Part shown: positions 28,107 through 37,051 of the stretch, one piece after another
How positions within the stretch are numbered: the stretch's first letter is position 1
How the letters are laid out: each line of letters opens with the position of its first letter
Assembly (NCBI RefSeq): GCF_021044755.1
Contig: NZ_JAJNOR010000001.1
Coordinates: 434,001-498,000, forward strand
Direction of reading: 5' to 3'
Length of the DNA: 64,000 nt
From: Lientehia hominis
Lineage (GTDB): Bacteria; Bacillota; Clostridia; Lachnospirales; Lachnospiraceae
Program-made: the position numbers and the translations under genes
Notes under the pieces: model-generated
Told to the model about the DNA's origin: nothing
Databases searched by the model: none
Seen by the model: the letters and a program-made list of their open reading frames with translations, nothing else

Positions 28107-28859
28107 TTAAATATTCCCCAAGAACTTATCTTTTACTACTGCGAAAAATTCCCGTACCATATAATTGGGCAGAAGCAGCTTGTCTGACTCGGCGGCGATG
28201 CCTGTCACATTCTCCATACCCAGCTTTCTTGCAATGCTCACGGAACGGAACACATGGAAGCTGTTGGTCACCACCCCCACAGAAACCTTGCTGCTGACCA
28301 GCAGCGATTTGCTGTACAGCAGATTCTGCACCGTGTTAGTGGCATACCGTTCAAGCACGATCCGTTTTTTATCGATTCCTCTGTCCATCAGATAATTCCG
28401 CATGGCCGCTGCCTCGGAAATATTTTCTCCCGGTCCCTTCCCGCCGGTGACGATCACCCTGGTATCAGGATGCTCCCCCAGATAATCGGCAGCCGTATCC
28501 AGCCGATATTTCAAAGATTTTGTGACCGTGTCCCCGCGTACCTGCGCTCCCAGCACGATCAGGTAATCCACCGGTTCCTCCGGAGAGGAAAACATATGGA
28601 GCATGATAAATCCTTCCACCGCCGCAAAGCACAGGATTCCCAGTACAATGGTCGTACGAAGCGGAACCTTTACCCATAGCGGAAAATGGCGGAATGTCAT
28701 ATGGATTTTCTTCATGCTGAGCAGAACCGCCAGGACTCCTGCCAGAATCCCCAATATCAGCCAGAATCCCGAAAAAGAAGCCTGAATGCCGGCATAGCTC
28801 ACGATCATGCAATAATAAATGACAGACATGAGTGCGACCACCCCAAGAAGTATGTTCAT
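28107..28859 (-). CDS. YdcF/SanA-type DUF218 membrane protein
   Basis: A 250-residue protein with three N-terminal helices (about residues 1-95), then a DUF218 domain containing YLIVLGAQVRGD, VTGGKGPGENISEA and TNSFHVFRS. Members such as SanA and ElyC are linked to envelope integrity, but the reaction is not known. It begins 4 bases after trhP ends. Confidence 0.88.
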   Translation of the reverse strand: MNILLGVVALMSVIYYCMIVSYAGIQASFSGFWLILGILAGVLAVLLSMKKIHMTFRHFPLWVKVPLRTTIVLGILCFAAVEGFIMLHMFSSPEEPVDYLIVLGAQVRGDTVTKSLKYRLDTAADYLGEHPDTRVIVTGGKGPGENISEAAAMRNYLMDRGIDKKRIVLERYATNTVQNLLYSKSLLVSSKVSVGVVTNSFHVFRSVSIARKLGMENVTGIAAESDKLLLPNYMVREFFAVVKDKFLGNI

Positions 28860-28863
28860 AGCT

Positions 28864-30114
28864 TTACCCTCTCAAAACACTCTTATGCAAAACCGCTCTT
28901 TTCCTCAGTATATCATATTTCTCCGGAATATGGGAAAGTTTTACCATAAGCTTCTGCCTCGCATGGGGCGCGCTCTCCTGAGGACCGCCGTCCTCATCAA
29001 AGATCCCCTCCACCTGTACCTCTAAATTTTCTCCGGAAGGCTTCATGATCTCAATGATCTCACCCAAAGAAAACTTGTTTTTCTGTTCCATGAAAAATCT
29101 TCCTTCTCCCGCGTCCTCTCCGACGATTCCCAGATAAATTGATTCCTGGTCATATGTACTGCTGTCATAAATCTGCGCTTCCTTTTCCGGCTTTCCATAA
29201 AAAAAGCCGGTGGTAAACGGCCTGGTAGTGCATTTGCGTATCTCCTCCCTATACCACTCCATATGGTTTTGATACGTCTCCTCTGACAGGAAATAATCGT
29301 CTATGGCTTTCCGGTATGTTCTGGCCACGGCGGCCACATAGAGAGCCGTCTTCATCCTTCCTTCCACCTTCAGGCTGTCAATCCCAGCTGTCAGGATGTC
29401 GGGCATATGTTCTATCATGCAAAGATCCTTCGAGTTGAAAATAAAGCTTCCTCGCTCATTTTCATAAACGGGGAAATATTCTCCGGGGCGGCTCTCCTCC
29501 ACGACCGAATAATTCCAGCGGCAGGGGTGGGTACAGGCCCCCCGGTTAGCGTCCCTTCCCGTAAAAAAGTTACTGAGCAGGCACCGGCCGGAATAGGAAA
29601 TGCACATAGCCCCATGAATGAATGTCTCAATCTCCAAATCTTCCGGAATATTCTTCCGAATCTCCCGTATCTCCTCCAGGGAAAGCTCCCGGGCAGATAC
29701 CACCCTCTTAGCCCCCTGTCCATACCAGAACCGGTATGTTCCATAGTTGGTATTATTGGCCTGGGTGCTGATATGCCGTTCTATTTCCGGCACTTCCTCC
29801 ATCGCAATGGCATATACTCCGGGATCGGATATGATCAGCGCGTCCGGCCCTATTTTTTTCAATTCCCTGAAGTACTTCCGCACCTCCATAAGATCCTCGT
29901 TGTGGGCGAGTATATTCGCCGTGACATATACCCTGACTCCCCGTTCATGGGCAAATGAAATACCTTCCGCCATCTCTTCCAGGGAAAAATTTTTTGCCTT
30001 TGCGCGGAGACCGAATGCCTCTCCGCCGATATACACGGCGTCCGCTCCAAATATCACAGCCGTCCTAAGGACCTCCAGACTGCTGGCCGGTATCAGTAAT
30101 TCTGGTTTTTTCAA
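28864..30114 (-). CDS. trhP: U32 family tRNA hydroxylation protein TrhP
   Basis: A 416-residue U32 protein. It has KPELLIPASSLEVL at the start, DAVYIGGEAFGLRA, and the cysteine region GRCLLSNFFTGRDANRGACTHPCRW spread over about residues 165-190, which includes FeS-type cysteines. TrhP makes 5-hydroxyuridine at the tRNA wobble position (U34) from prephenate-dependent chemistry. The TTG at 30114 is preferred, with AGGAGG 9 bases upstream and a 19-base gap after trmR. An upstream ATG would overlap trmR. The linked trmR supports this function over a true peptidase. Confidence 0.88.
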   Translation of the reverse strand: MKKPELLIPASSLEVLRTAVIFGADAVYIGGEAFGLRAKAKNFSLEEMAEGISFAHERGVRVYVTANILAHNEDLMEVRKYFRELKKIGPDALIISDPGVYAIAMEEVPEIERHISTQANNTNYGTYRFWYGQGAKRVVSARELSLEEIREIRKNIPEDLEIETFIHGAMCISYSGRCLLSNFFTGRDANRGACTHPCRWNYSVVEESRPGEYFPVYENERGSFIFNSKDLCMIEHMPDILTAGIDSLKVEGRMKTALYVAAVARTYRKAIDDYFLSEETYQNHMEWYREEIRKCTTRPFTTGFFYGKPEKEAQIYDSSTYDQESIYLGIVGEDAGEGRFFMEQKNKFSLGEIIEIMKPSGENLEVQVEGIFDEDGGPQESAPHARQKLMVKLSHIPEKYDILRKRAVLHKSVLRG

Positions 30115-30133
30115 GGCTTCCGCCCTCCTTTTA

Positions 30134-30778
30134 TTACAAAAGCTTCGTGCTGACAGTGACTCCGTCTCCAATGGGTATGACTGCAGTCTCCAGGCAGTCC
30201 ATATGCTTCAGTGCATAAAGATATTCCCTCATCCTCGCGTGAATGGTACGGTTCCTCCTGGTGACAGCATAACGCGATTCAATGACGTCTCCGTCCTGGA
30301 GCACATTATCTGAAACCAGGATTCCTCCCACCGGCAGCAACCGCAGGACCTCGTCAAGGAAATGAATGTACTGTCCCTTTGCCGCATCCATAAAAATAAA
30401 ATCAAAAGGCGGCTCCAGCGTCCTGAGGACCTCCGCCGCATCTCCGGTAAGAAGAGTGATGACCTCTTCCTTTCCGGCCCGCCGAAAGTTCTCTCTGGCA
30501 ACAGGAATCCGCTTATCGTATTTCTCGATCGTCGTGATCGTACAGCCCTCCGGCATGTGTTCGCTCATCAAAAGAGCGGAATAGCCGGTGGCTGTCCCTA
30601 CCTCCAATATCTTCTCCGGGCGCCGGATAGCCACAAGTGTCTTTAACAGGCTCGCCGTCTCTTTCCGGATAATAGGAACAAGAGAGGCAGCCGCCTCCTT
30701 TGCGATCGCATTGCAGATCTCGCTGTCTCCCCGTTCTAAAGAATTGATATATGTGATCGTTCTTTCATCTATGATCAT
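30134..30778 (-). CDS. trmR: tRNA 5-hydroxyuridine O-methyltransferase TrmR
   Basis: A 214-residue SAM-dependent methyltransferase of the COMT-like family. Motif I reads LEVGTATGYSALLM (about residues 57-70), and IFMDAAKGQYIHF carries the metal-binding aspartate. In Bacillus subtilis the homologue next to trhP methylates 5-hydroxyuridine at U34 to 5-methoxyuridine. The start overlaps the MltG-like stop by 4 bases (ATGA), and trhP follows. The order MltG-TrmR-TrhP is the same as in B. subtilis. Confidence 0.9.
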   Translation of the reverse strand: MIIDERTITYINSLERGDSEICNAIAKEAAASLVPIIRKETASLLKTLVAIRRPEKILEVGTATGYSALLMSEHMPEGCTITTIEKYDKRIPVARENFRRAGKEEVITLLTGDAAEVLRTLEPPFDFIFMDAAKGQYIHFLDEVLRLLPVGGILVSDNVLQDGDVIESRYAVTRRNRTIHARMREYLYALKHMDCLETAVIPIGDGVTVSTKLL

Positions 30779-31140
30779 GAATCTTCCTCTGTATCCACGG
30801 CCACGCCGGAAAGAACATCCAAGATGTTCTTTCCCGTCATATTGGAATTCAGACGGTACGTACCGGGCAGTATGACGCTTCCGTAAAAATATTTCTGAAC
30901 CGTGAAAACAAGTGTACTTTCAACAAGTCCCTCCTGCCTGAGCAAAGCCGCTACCTGACGGATACCGTCACCTTCCTTCACCTCAACGGTGACGGAAACC
31001 GGATTCTCCGCAGTTCCCGGCTTTTCATCAAACACGGCTTTTCCAAAGCCATATGCTTTTACGGATATCAACAGGACAAGGGATATCACCGCTGCCGCCA
31101 GGGCGATCTTAAATATAATGCCGAAGATACGCAGCTTCAT
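30775..31140 (-). CDS. MltG-like short membrane protein without catalytic domain
   Basis: A 121-residue protein with one N-terminal helix (about residues 5-30) followed by a small LysM-like domain: VTVEVKEGDGIRQVAALLRQEGLVES and VILPGTYRLNSNMTGKNILDVL, in segments. These match the N-terminal subdomain of the MltG/YceG glycan-cutting protein. The large catalytic domain with its glutamate is missing. The ATG at 31140 has GGAGG 7 bases upstream. In B. subtilis a full MltG (YrrL) stands at this place before trmR, so this could be a reduced or specialised relative. Confidence 0.8.
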   Translation of the reverse strand: MKLRIFGIIFKIALAAAVISLVLLISVKAYGFGKAVFDEKPGTAENPVSVTVEVKEGDGIRQVAALLRQEGLVESTLVFTVQKYFYGSVILPGTYRLNSNMTGKNILDVLSGVAVDTEEDS

Positions 31141-31175
31141 GTCCATCCCTCCTGTCCGCCGTGTTCCTGGTCTTC

Positions 31176-32840
31176 TCAGATCTCCATGATAATGGGCAGA
31201 ATCATAGGATTCCTCTTCATCTTCTTCCAGATATAGTCACTGAGACTGTCCCGGATGACCGCCTTGATCTTCCCCCAGTCGCTGACCTTCCTGTCCAGAC
31301 ATTTCTGGACTGCGTCTTCTACGACCGTGTGCGCTTCTTCCATCAGGTTCTCCGACTCTCTGACATAGACAAACCCTCTGGAAACGATATCCGGTCCCGC
31401 CAGCAGCTCACTGTTGTGGCGGTCCAGAGTCAGCACCACGATGATGATGCCGTTCTGAGCCAGGTTTTGACGGTCACGCAGCACAATGTTTCCCACATCT
31501 CCTACTCCGAGGCCATCCACCAGCACAGGGCCTGCCGTAACATTTCCGGTCACCTGCGCGCTGTCTTGGGTGAGCTCCATTACATTGCCGGAACGCATGA
31601 TGAAAATGTTTTCTTCCGGCACTCCCATCTCCTGCGCGATGTCGGCCTGCGCCATCAGATGCCGGTACTCGCCGTGAACGGGCAGCGCAAATTTCGGTTT
31701 CACCAGAGAGTAGATCAGCTTCAGGTCTTCTCTGCAGGCATGGCCCGATACATGGGTATCCTGGAAAATCACCTTCGCTCCCTTAGCTGACAGCTCATTG
31801 ATGACCTGAGCCACAGCCTTTTCATTGCCGGGAATCGGTGTGGAGCTGAATATAATCGCATCGTTGGCATTAATGGATACTTTTTTATGAATATCCGCGG
31901 CCATTCTGGAAAGAGCCGCCATGGACTCTCCCTGGCTTCCGGTCGTAATGAGCACCGTTTTCTCCGGCGGATAATTGTTCATCTGAGAAATATCCACCAG
32001 GGTCGAATCCGGGATTTTGATATATCCCAGCTCGTTGGCGATGCCGATGATATTGACCATGCTCCGGCCCTCCACCACTACCTTCCGTCCATATTTATAG
32101 GAGGAATTGATGATCTGCTGCACCCGGTCCACATTGGACGCAAAAGTGGCTACCAATATTCTCCTGTCCTTATTTTCCTCAAATAACCGGTCAAAGGTCC
32201 GGCCTACAGCCCGCTCCGACATGGTAAACCCTTCCCGGATGGCATTGGTGCTGTCAGCCATCAGGGCCAGTACCCCCTTCTTCCCCAGCTCTGCAAAGCG
32301 GGGCAGGTCCACTGGATCCCCGAATACCGGCGTATAGTCAATCTTAAAGTCTCCGGTATGCACGATCGTGCCGACCGGTGTGAATATGGCAAAAGCCGCC
32401 GCGTCTGCGATGCTGTGATTGGTACGGATGAACTCCACCCGGAAGCATCCCAGGTTCACTGACTGGCCGTATTTCATGACTTTTCTCTTTGTGGACTTGG
32501 TCATGCCCCGTTCTTTTAGCTTATGCTCAATAATACCCATGGTCAGCTTTGTGGCATAGACCGGTACGTTTATGTCCTGAAGGACATAGGGCAGAGCGCC
32601 GATATGATCCTCATGTCCATGGGTAATAACAAATCCCTTCACTTTCTGGATATTGTCTCTCAGATATGTGACATCCGGGATAACGAGGTCGATACCCAGC
32701 ATATCGTCACTGGGGAAGGACAGCCCGCAGTCCACAACAATAATACTGTCTTCGTATTCAAAGACAGTCATGTTCATCCCTATCTGCTCTAATCCGCCAA
32801 GCGGGATGACTTTCAATTTGGAATTTCCTGTTTGTTTCAA
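31176..32840 (-). CDS. rnjA: Ribonuclease J
   Basis: A 554-residue metallo-beta-lactamase/beta-CASP nuclease, the usual length for RNase J. The zinc motif is HGHEDHIGALPY (about residues 70-81). The beta-CASP region includes ISQMNNYPPEKTVLITTGSQG, split across about residues 325-345, and the C-terminal motif VHGEYRHL. It degrades and matures RNA from the 5' end and also cuts internally. The TTG at 32840 fits the normal N-terminus (KQTGNSKLKVIPLGGLEQ) and has AGAGGTG upstream. Tightly linked to the DUF1292 gene. Confidence 0.95.
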   Translation of the reverse strand: MKQTGNSKLKVIPLGGLEQIGMNMTVFEYEDSIIVVDCGLSFPSDDMLGIDLVIPDVTYLRDNIQKVKGFVITHGHEDHIGALPYVLQDINVPVYATKLTMGIIEHKLKERGMTKSTKRKVMKYGQSVNLGCFRVEFIRTNHSIADAAAFAIFTPVGTIVHTGDFKIDYTPVFGDPVDLPRFAELGKKGVLALMADSTNAIREGFTMSERAVGRTFDRLFEENKDRRILVATFASNVDRVQQIINSSYKYGRKVVVEGRSMVNIIGIANELGYIKIPDSTLVDISQMNNYPPEKTVLITTGSQGESMAALSRMAADIHKKVSINANDAIIFSSTPIPGNEKAVAQVINELSAKGAKVIFQDTHVSGHACREDLKLIYSLVKPKFALPVHGEYRHLMAQADIAQEMGVPEENIFIMRSGNVMELTQDSAQVTGNVTAGPVLVDGLGVGDVGNIVLRDRQNLAQNGIIIVVLTLDRHNSELLAGPDIVSRGFVYVRESENLMEEAHTVVEDAVQKCLDRKVSDWGKIKAVIRDSLSDYIWKKMKRNPMILPIIMEI

Positions 32841-32913
32841 AATACACCTCTCTAACTTTCCGTTCAGAATTTTAATTATTTTTCCGGCCTTCCGCCGGAA
32901 CAACGCTTTTCAT

Positions 32914-33171
32914 TTACTCGATATCCACATCTTCCAGAAGCTCATTGAAGATCTTAGCCAGATACTGCTGTTCCTTATCATCTTCCACGATCTCATACAA
33001 AGCTTCCGTTTCCTCTGGTTTCGAGACATCTTTCAGAATATAGCATTCACCGTCGCCTTCTTCGGAATCTGTCACAAGCACGTAATCGCAGCCTGCTACT
33101 CTGGTTTCTTCCAGCACGTAACAAGGCAGCTTTTCTCCATCCTCTGAAGTCAGAACTACCATCTCTTCCAT
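32914..33171 (-). CDS. DUF1292 domain protein (YrzB-like)
   Basis: An 85-residue acidic protein with the DUF1292 pattern (VVLTSEDGEKLPCYVLEE and CYILKD near the middle). Function unknown. It follows ruvX by 27 bases in the conserved ireB-ruvX-DUF1292 cluster of Firmicutes. Confidence 0.9.
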   Translation of the reverse strand: MEEMVVLTSEDGEKLPCYVLEETRVAGCDYVLVTDSEEGDGECYILKDVSKPEETEALYEIVEDDKEQQYLAKIFNELLEDVDIE

Positions 33172-33198
33172 ATTCTCACCAATCTTTCCACAACAAAA

Positions 33199-33618
33199 TC
33201 ACAGGGAATCCAAATATCCCTGTAAAATCAACGCCGCCGCTATTTTATCCACGTAGTCTTTTCTATGCTCCCTGCGAATCCCCGCTTCCATCATGACCCG
33301 GTCCGCCGCCACCGTGGTAAGCCGTTCATCCCAAAGCTCCACCGGAAGGCCCGTCCTGGTCCTAAGCTTCTCCGCAAAGGCCTCTGACTTCTCCGCCCGA
33401 TCACCGACATCTCCGTTCATGTGTTTCGGGTAGCCCACAACGATTTTTTCCACCTGATATTCTACGATCAGTTCTTCCAGACGCGCCAAAGTACGCCTCA
33501 GCTTATCCTCATCCGGCCTTCTAACTATTTCCACGCCCTGAGCCGTGATTCCAAGAGAATCGCTGACAGCCACTCCAACTGTCTTGGAACCGAAATCCAG
33601 TCCCATTATACGCATCAT
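33199..33618 (-). CDS. ruvX: RuvX/YqgF-type Holliday junction resolvase or rRNA nuclease
   Basis: A 139-residue RNase H-fold protein. Catalytic acidic positions are in [13 protein letters not shown] (about residues 4-16) and [10 protein letters not shown] (about 97-106); [13 protein letters not shown] is also typical. YqgF proteins are described as Holliday junction resolvases and as processors of pre-16S rRNA; the sequence cannot decide. The gene starts 7 bases after ireB. Confidence 0.93.
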   Translation of the reverse strand: MMRIMGLDFGSKTVGVAVSDSLGITAQGVEIVRRPDEDKLRRTLARLEELIVEYQVEKIVVGYPKHMNGDVGDRAEKSEAFAEKLRTRTGLPVELWDERLTTVAADRVMMEAGIRREHRKDYVDKIAAALILQGYLDSL

Positions 33619-33625
33619 ACGGTAC

Positions 33626-33889
33626 TCAGCCTTTCAGCTTGCTCTCAATGTAGACCTGTACCAACTCCTCCAGTATCTCATCTCTGTCAAGCTTTGTGAT
33701 GAGGCTCCTGGCATTATTATAGCTGGTAATATATGTGGGGTCACCCGACATGATATACCCGACGATCTGATTGATCGGGTTGTAACCCTTCTCTGTCAGA
33801 GCCAGATAAACCTTTGCCAGAATCTCACCGGCCTCCATTTGATTTTCCTGCGATGTATTGAAATATTGTGTTCTGTGTATATCTCCCAT
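33626..33889 (-). CDS. ireB: IreB family regulatory phosphoprotein
   Basis: An 87-residue protein with the highly conserved [18 protein letters not shown] segment (about residues 34-51), specific to the IreB/YrzL (DUF965) family. In enterococci IreB is phosphorylated by the kinase IreK and restrains cephalosporin resistance. The N-terminal threonine region typical of the phosphosites ([10 protein letters not shown]) is present. It heads the ireB-ruvX-DUF1292 cluster. Confidence 0.93.
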   Translation of the reverse strand: MGDIHRTQYFNTSQENQMEAGEILAKVYLALTEKGYNPINQIVGYIMSGDPTYITSYNNARSLITKLDRDEILEELVQVYIESKLKG

Positions 33890-33993
33890 TTTTTCACGTC
33901 CTTACATGCTTGTACCATCTATTCTAATACAAATCACCCGGCCTATCAAGCTGTTTTTTCTTCCGCGCCTAAAATCCGGCCTGCATCTGCCGG

Positions 33994-35364
33994 TCAGGGC
34001 GTCCATTCAGCCGACAAAAGTCCGTCTCCCAGGATGCCTGTAATCTTTGCCTTTATAAGCCTTCCCGAAAGCATTTCATCTTTATTTTCTTTCGTAAGCT
34101 TCACCGCCGCTTTCACATATTCTCTGGTAAATCCCGTTATATAGACGTCTTTCCCAAAAACGTGAGGCTCTTCCAGAAGAATCTCCTCTGTTTTCCCCAT
34201 GTAATAGTAACGGAACTCCTCTGACAGCTTCGCCTCCAGTTTGAGAGCCAGATGGCTCCTGAGTGTCTTCGTCTCCTCCGGCACCTGTCCCGTCATAGAT
34301 GCTGCCTTCGTTCCCTGCCTTTTGGAATATTTGAAAATATGCATTTCATAGAACCGGGCCCTGCGCAGAAACAGCAGCGTGTCCCTGAACTCTTCTTCCG
34401 TCTCCTGGGGAAATCCTACGATGACATCCGTAGTGATGGCAGGATGCTCATAATATTTCCTCAGCAGCTTACATTTGTCATAATACTCTTCCGTAGTGTA
34501 ATGGCGGTTCATACGTCTGAGCGTGGCATCACATCCACTCTGAAGGGAGAGATGAAAATGCGGGCAGACCTTTTCCATCCAAGACAATTCCTTTACAAAT
34601 TCCTCGGTTATGATCCTCGGCTCCAAAGAACCCAGTCTTATTCTCTGAATCCCAGGAATCTGATGGACCATACGGATAATCTCCAGCAGAGGGATCTCTT
34701 CTTCCAGATCCTTTCCATAAGAAGAAAGATGAATACCGGTCAGCACCACCTCCCGATAACCGGCTTCTGACAGCCGGCGTACTTCTGAAAGAACATCCGC
34801 CGGCCTTCTGCTTCTGATTCTTCCCCTTGTGTAGGGAATAATACAATAACTGCAGAATTGGCTGCAGCCATCCTGTATTTTTATGAATGCCCTGGTGTGC
34901 TCCGCCGTCTTTTTAAGCGCCATCTCTTCATATTCTGAGGTATGGGTGATATCAATCACAAAAGCATCCGCAGGACGGCTTTTCTCCGTTCTTTCCTTGT
35001 CTCCTTCTTTCTCAAAAAAGGGCTCCAGAAGCTCGGGCAGGCGCGCCTTCTGGTTGTTCCCAATGACCAGATCCGCATCTCCGGAACGGATGATCTCTTC
35101 TCCCGCCGTCTGCACGTAGCAGCCCGCCGCCACGATGACGGCGTCAGGATTTTTTTTCCTCGCCCGGTGAAGCATCTGCCTGGATTTCCGGTCCGCCATA
35201 TTGGTCACGCTGCAAGTATTGATCAGGCAGACATCCGCTTCCTCCTCAAAGGATACGATCTCATAGCCATGCTCTTCCAGAAGCTGTTTCATGGCCTCTG
35301 TCTCGTATGCATTGACCTTGCAGCCCAGGTTGTGGAGGGCCGCCCGTTTTTTCCGATTTTCCAT
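33994..35364 (-). CDS. mtaB: tRNA t6A37 methylthiotransferase MtaB
   Basis: A 456-residue radical SAM methylthiotransferase. The N-terminal UPF0004 domain has cysteines in NLGCKVN, NTCSVTN and AAGCYVQ; the radical SAM cluster is CSQFCSYC (about residues 155-162); a TRAM domain ends the protein. It adds a methylthio group to t6A at position 37 of tRNAs reading ANN codons. NLGCKVN separates MtaB from MiaB and RimO. The ATG at 35364 has AAAGGA upstream; the longer frame overlaps the divergent HPr-like promoter. Confidence 0.93.
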   Translation of the reverse strand: MENRKKRAALHNLGCKVNAYETEAMKQLLEEHGYEIVSFEEEADVCLINTCSVTNMADRKSRQMLHRARKKNPDAVIVAAGCYVQTAGEEIIRSGDADLVIGNNQKARLPELLEPFFEKEGDKERTEKSRPADAFVIDITHTSEYEEMALKKTAEHTRAFIKIQDGCSQFCSYCIIPYTRGRIRSRRPADVLSEVRRLSEAGYREVVLTGIHLSSYGKDLEEEIPLLEIIRMVHQIPGIQRIRLGSLEPRIITEEFVKELSWMEKVCPHFHLSLQSGCDATLRRMNRHYTTEEYYDKCKLLRKYYEHPAITTDVIVGFPQETEEEFRDTLLFLRRARFYEMHIFKYSKRQGTKAASMTGQVPEETKTLRSHLALKLEAKLSEEFRYYYMGKTEEILLEEPHVFGKDVYITGFTREYVKAAVKLTKENKDEMLSGRLIKAKITGILGDGLLSAEWTP

Positions 35365-35424
35365 AGATGCAGTCCTTTCTTCGTAAAATTCCTTTATAAT
35401 GCAGGTAATTCTTTTCCGCTCCTC

Positions 35425-35453
35425 TTGACTTTTGCCCCGATTATGGCTAGTAT
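35425..35453 (+). promoter_or_regulatory. Candidate promoter of the HPr-like gene
   Basis: TTGACT (35425-35430) and TAGTAT (35448-35453) have 17 bases between them. The -10 is a weak match, so this is tentative. Confidence 0.4.
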
Positions 35454-35518
35454 TATAAAAGATACATACGAGGTCCCGCAGCCGGGCCTTGATAATAGAT
35501 ACAGAAGGGAGCAGTTTC

Positions 35519-35752
35519 ATGAAAGTGGTACGTATTTCTTTAAATTCCATCGACAAAGTCAAATCATTTGTAAATGATCTGACCAGATATGATTATGATT
35601 TTGATTTGGTATCCGGCCGTTATGTCATCGATGCAAAATCCATCATGGGTATCTTCAGCCTGGATCTGTCAAAGCCCATCGACCTGAATATCCACGCAGA
35701 AGACAACGTGGATGCCATCATAGAGACTTTGAAGCCTTACCTTATCGATTAA
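35519..35752 (+). CDS. HPr/Crh-like protein lacking the phospho-histidine
   Basis: A 77-residue HPr-fold protein. The region AKSIMGIFSLDLSKP (about residues 39-53) matches the Ser46 site of HPr, where HPr kinase acts. The N-terminal part (MKVVRISLNSIDKVKSFV) has no histidine in the position where HPr carries His15. It therefore cannot pass phosphate in sugar transport by the usual route, and could act like Crh in catabolite control, though that is inference. The ATG at 35519 follows GAAGGGAG. It is a single gene with its own terminator. Confidence 0.85.
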   Translation: MKVVRISLNSIDKVKSFVNDLTRYDYDFDLVSGRYVIDAKSIMGIFSLDLSKPIDLNIHAEDNVDAIIETLKPYLID

Positions 35753-35763
35753 GTGTTTCGGAA

Positions 35764-35794
35764 AGCCTGCGGGAAGAACCCTGCAGGCTTTTTT
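35764..35794 (+). terminator. Terminator of the HPr-like gene
   Basis: AGCCTGCGGG pairs with CCCTGCAGGCT around a short loop, then TTTTT. It begins 12 bases after the stop codon. Confidence 0.9.
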
Positions 35795-35826
35795 ATTTCA
35801 TAGGAAAATCCGTCCTATGAAATAAA
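35792..35826 (-). terminator. Hairpin after thiI
   Basis: TTTATTTCATAGGA and TCCTATGAAATAAA form a perfect 14-bp stem with a 7-base loop, 16 bases past the thiI stop. A and T flanks make it able to end transcription from either side. Confidence 0.75.
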
Positions 35827-35841
35827 AAGCCCTCTTTTCGC

Positions 35842-37050
35842 TTATGCCCTGTCTTCTGGAATCCGCAGAATTTCCCTGCTCTCTATGGCAGTTTTCACCA
35901 TCTCGTCTATCTTTTCCTTCAGTTTTTCTTCTGAACGGCGTATGATCTTCAGATTCGGCTTAGTCACCGGATGCTTGGCCACAAAAATGGTACAGCAGTC
36001 CTCGAAGGGCTGGATAGAAGTCTCAAAAGTGTCGATCTTCTGTGCGATATCCACAATATCCTGCTTGTCAAAGCCAATGACCGGACGGAATACCGGCATA
36101 TGGCAGACTTCGTTGGTACAGGCCAGGCTGGGAAGCGTCTGGGAGGCCACTTGCCCAATGCTCTCTCCCGTTATCAGTCCCAGAGAGCCCGTTTCTTCCG
36201 CAATGGCCTCTGCAATCCTCATCATATAGCGTCGCATGATGATGGTCAGCTCTTCGTGGGGACACTGGTCATAAATATACAGCTGGATATCCGTGAAATT
36301 GATGATATGGAGGTTCATCGGTCCTGCGTATCTGGATACCAGCGCTGCCAGATCCACCACCTTTTCCTTGGCCCGCTCGCTGGTATAGGGCGGCGCATGG
36401 AAATAAACAGCGTCAATCTTCACGCCGCGCTTTGCTACCATCCATCCGGCCACAGGGCTGTCAATCCCGCCTGACAGCAGAAGCGTCGCCTTTCCGCTGG
36501 TGCCGACGGGCATCCCGCCGGGGCCGGGAATAATCTTGGAGTATACGTTGATCCGCTCTCTCACCTCTACATAAAAGAACACATCCGGCTCATGTACGTC
36601 CACTCTCAGCGCAGGGAACTCCTCCAGAAGGGCTTCTCCGAGACCCGCGTTGATTTCGTTGGATTCCATGGGATATTTTTTATTTGCCCGCTTAGTCTGG
36701 ACCTTAAAAGTAAAATCCCCTTCGGGATGCACCATCCTTACATATTCGATGATCTTTTCCTTCATATCTTCATAGCCGTTGTCATCGAACTGTACCATGG
36801 GACAGATGCCGGCGATTCCAAATACGTATCTGAGATGCTCTACGACTTCGTCAAAATCAAATTCTGTTTTTGCCTCTACATAGACGCGCCCGGATTCCTT
36901 CCGGACCAGAAATTCTCCCTCCACTTCCCTGAGGGCAAAGCGGATCTGCTTCAAAAGAGCGTCCTCGAACAAATAGCGGTTTTTTCCCTTGATGCCAATC
37001 TCCGCATATTTTATTAAAAAAGCCCGGAATATAGAATCATGAGCAAACAT
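35842..37050 (-). CDS. thiI: tRNA 4-thiouridine synthase ThiI
   Basis: A 402-residue enzyme. It has an N-terminal ferredoxin-like/THUMP part (residues 1-165) and a PP-loop ATPase domain with LLSGGIDSPVAGW (about residues 185-197). It adenylates U8 of tRNA for sulfur insertion. The C-terminal rhodanese domain of E. coli ThiI is absent, as in Bacillus, and the cysteine desulfurase gene directly upstream (1 base away) is the expected sulfur donor. The ATG at 37050 removes a non-conserved extension. Confidence 0.95.
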   Translation of the reverse strand: MFAHDSIFRAFLIKYAEIGIKGKNRYLFEDALLKQIRFALREVEGEFLVRKESGRVYVEAKTEFDFDEVVEHLRYVFGIAGICPMVQFDDNGYEDMKEKIIEYVRMVHPEGDFTFKVQTKRANKKYPMESNEINAGLGEALLEEFPALRVDVHEPDVFFYVEVRERINVYSKIIPGPGGMPVGTSGKATLLLSGGIDSPVAGWMVAKRGVKIDAVYFHAPPYTSERAKEKVVDLAALVSRYAGPMNLHIINFTDIQLYIYDQCPHEELTIIMRRYMMRIAEAIAEETGSLGLITGESIGQVASQTLPSLACTNEVCHMPVFRPVIGFDKQDIVDIAQKIDTFETSIQPFEDCCTIFVAKHPVTKPNLKIIRRSEEKLKEKIDEMVKTAIESREILRIPEDRA

Positions 37051-37051
37051 A

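Noticed and set aside
28864..30114. U32 peptidase involved in collagen breakdown
   Set aside because: The trmR neighbour and gene order match the tRNA hydroxylation protein TrhP; the peptidase name is historical.
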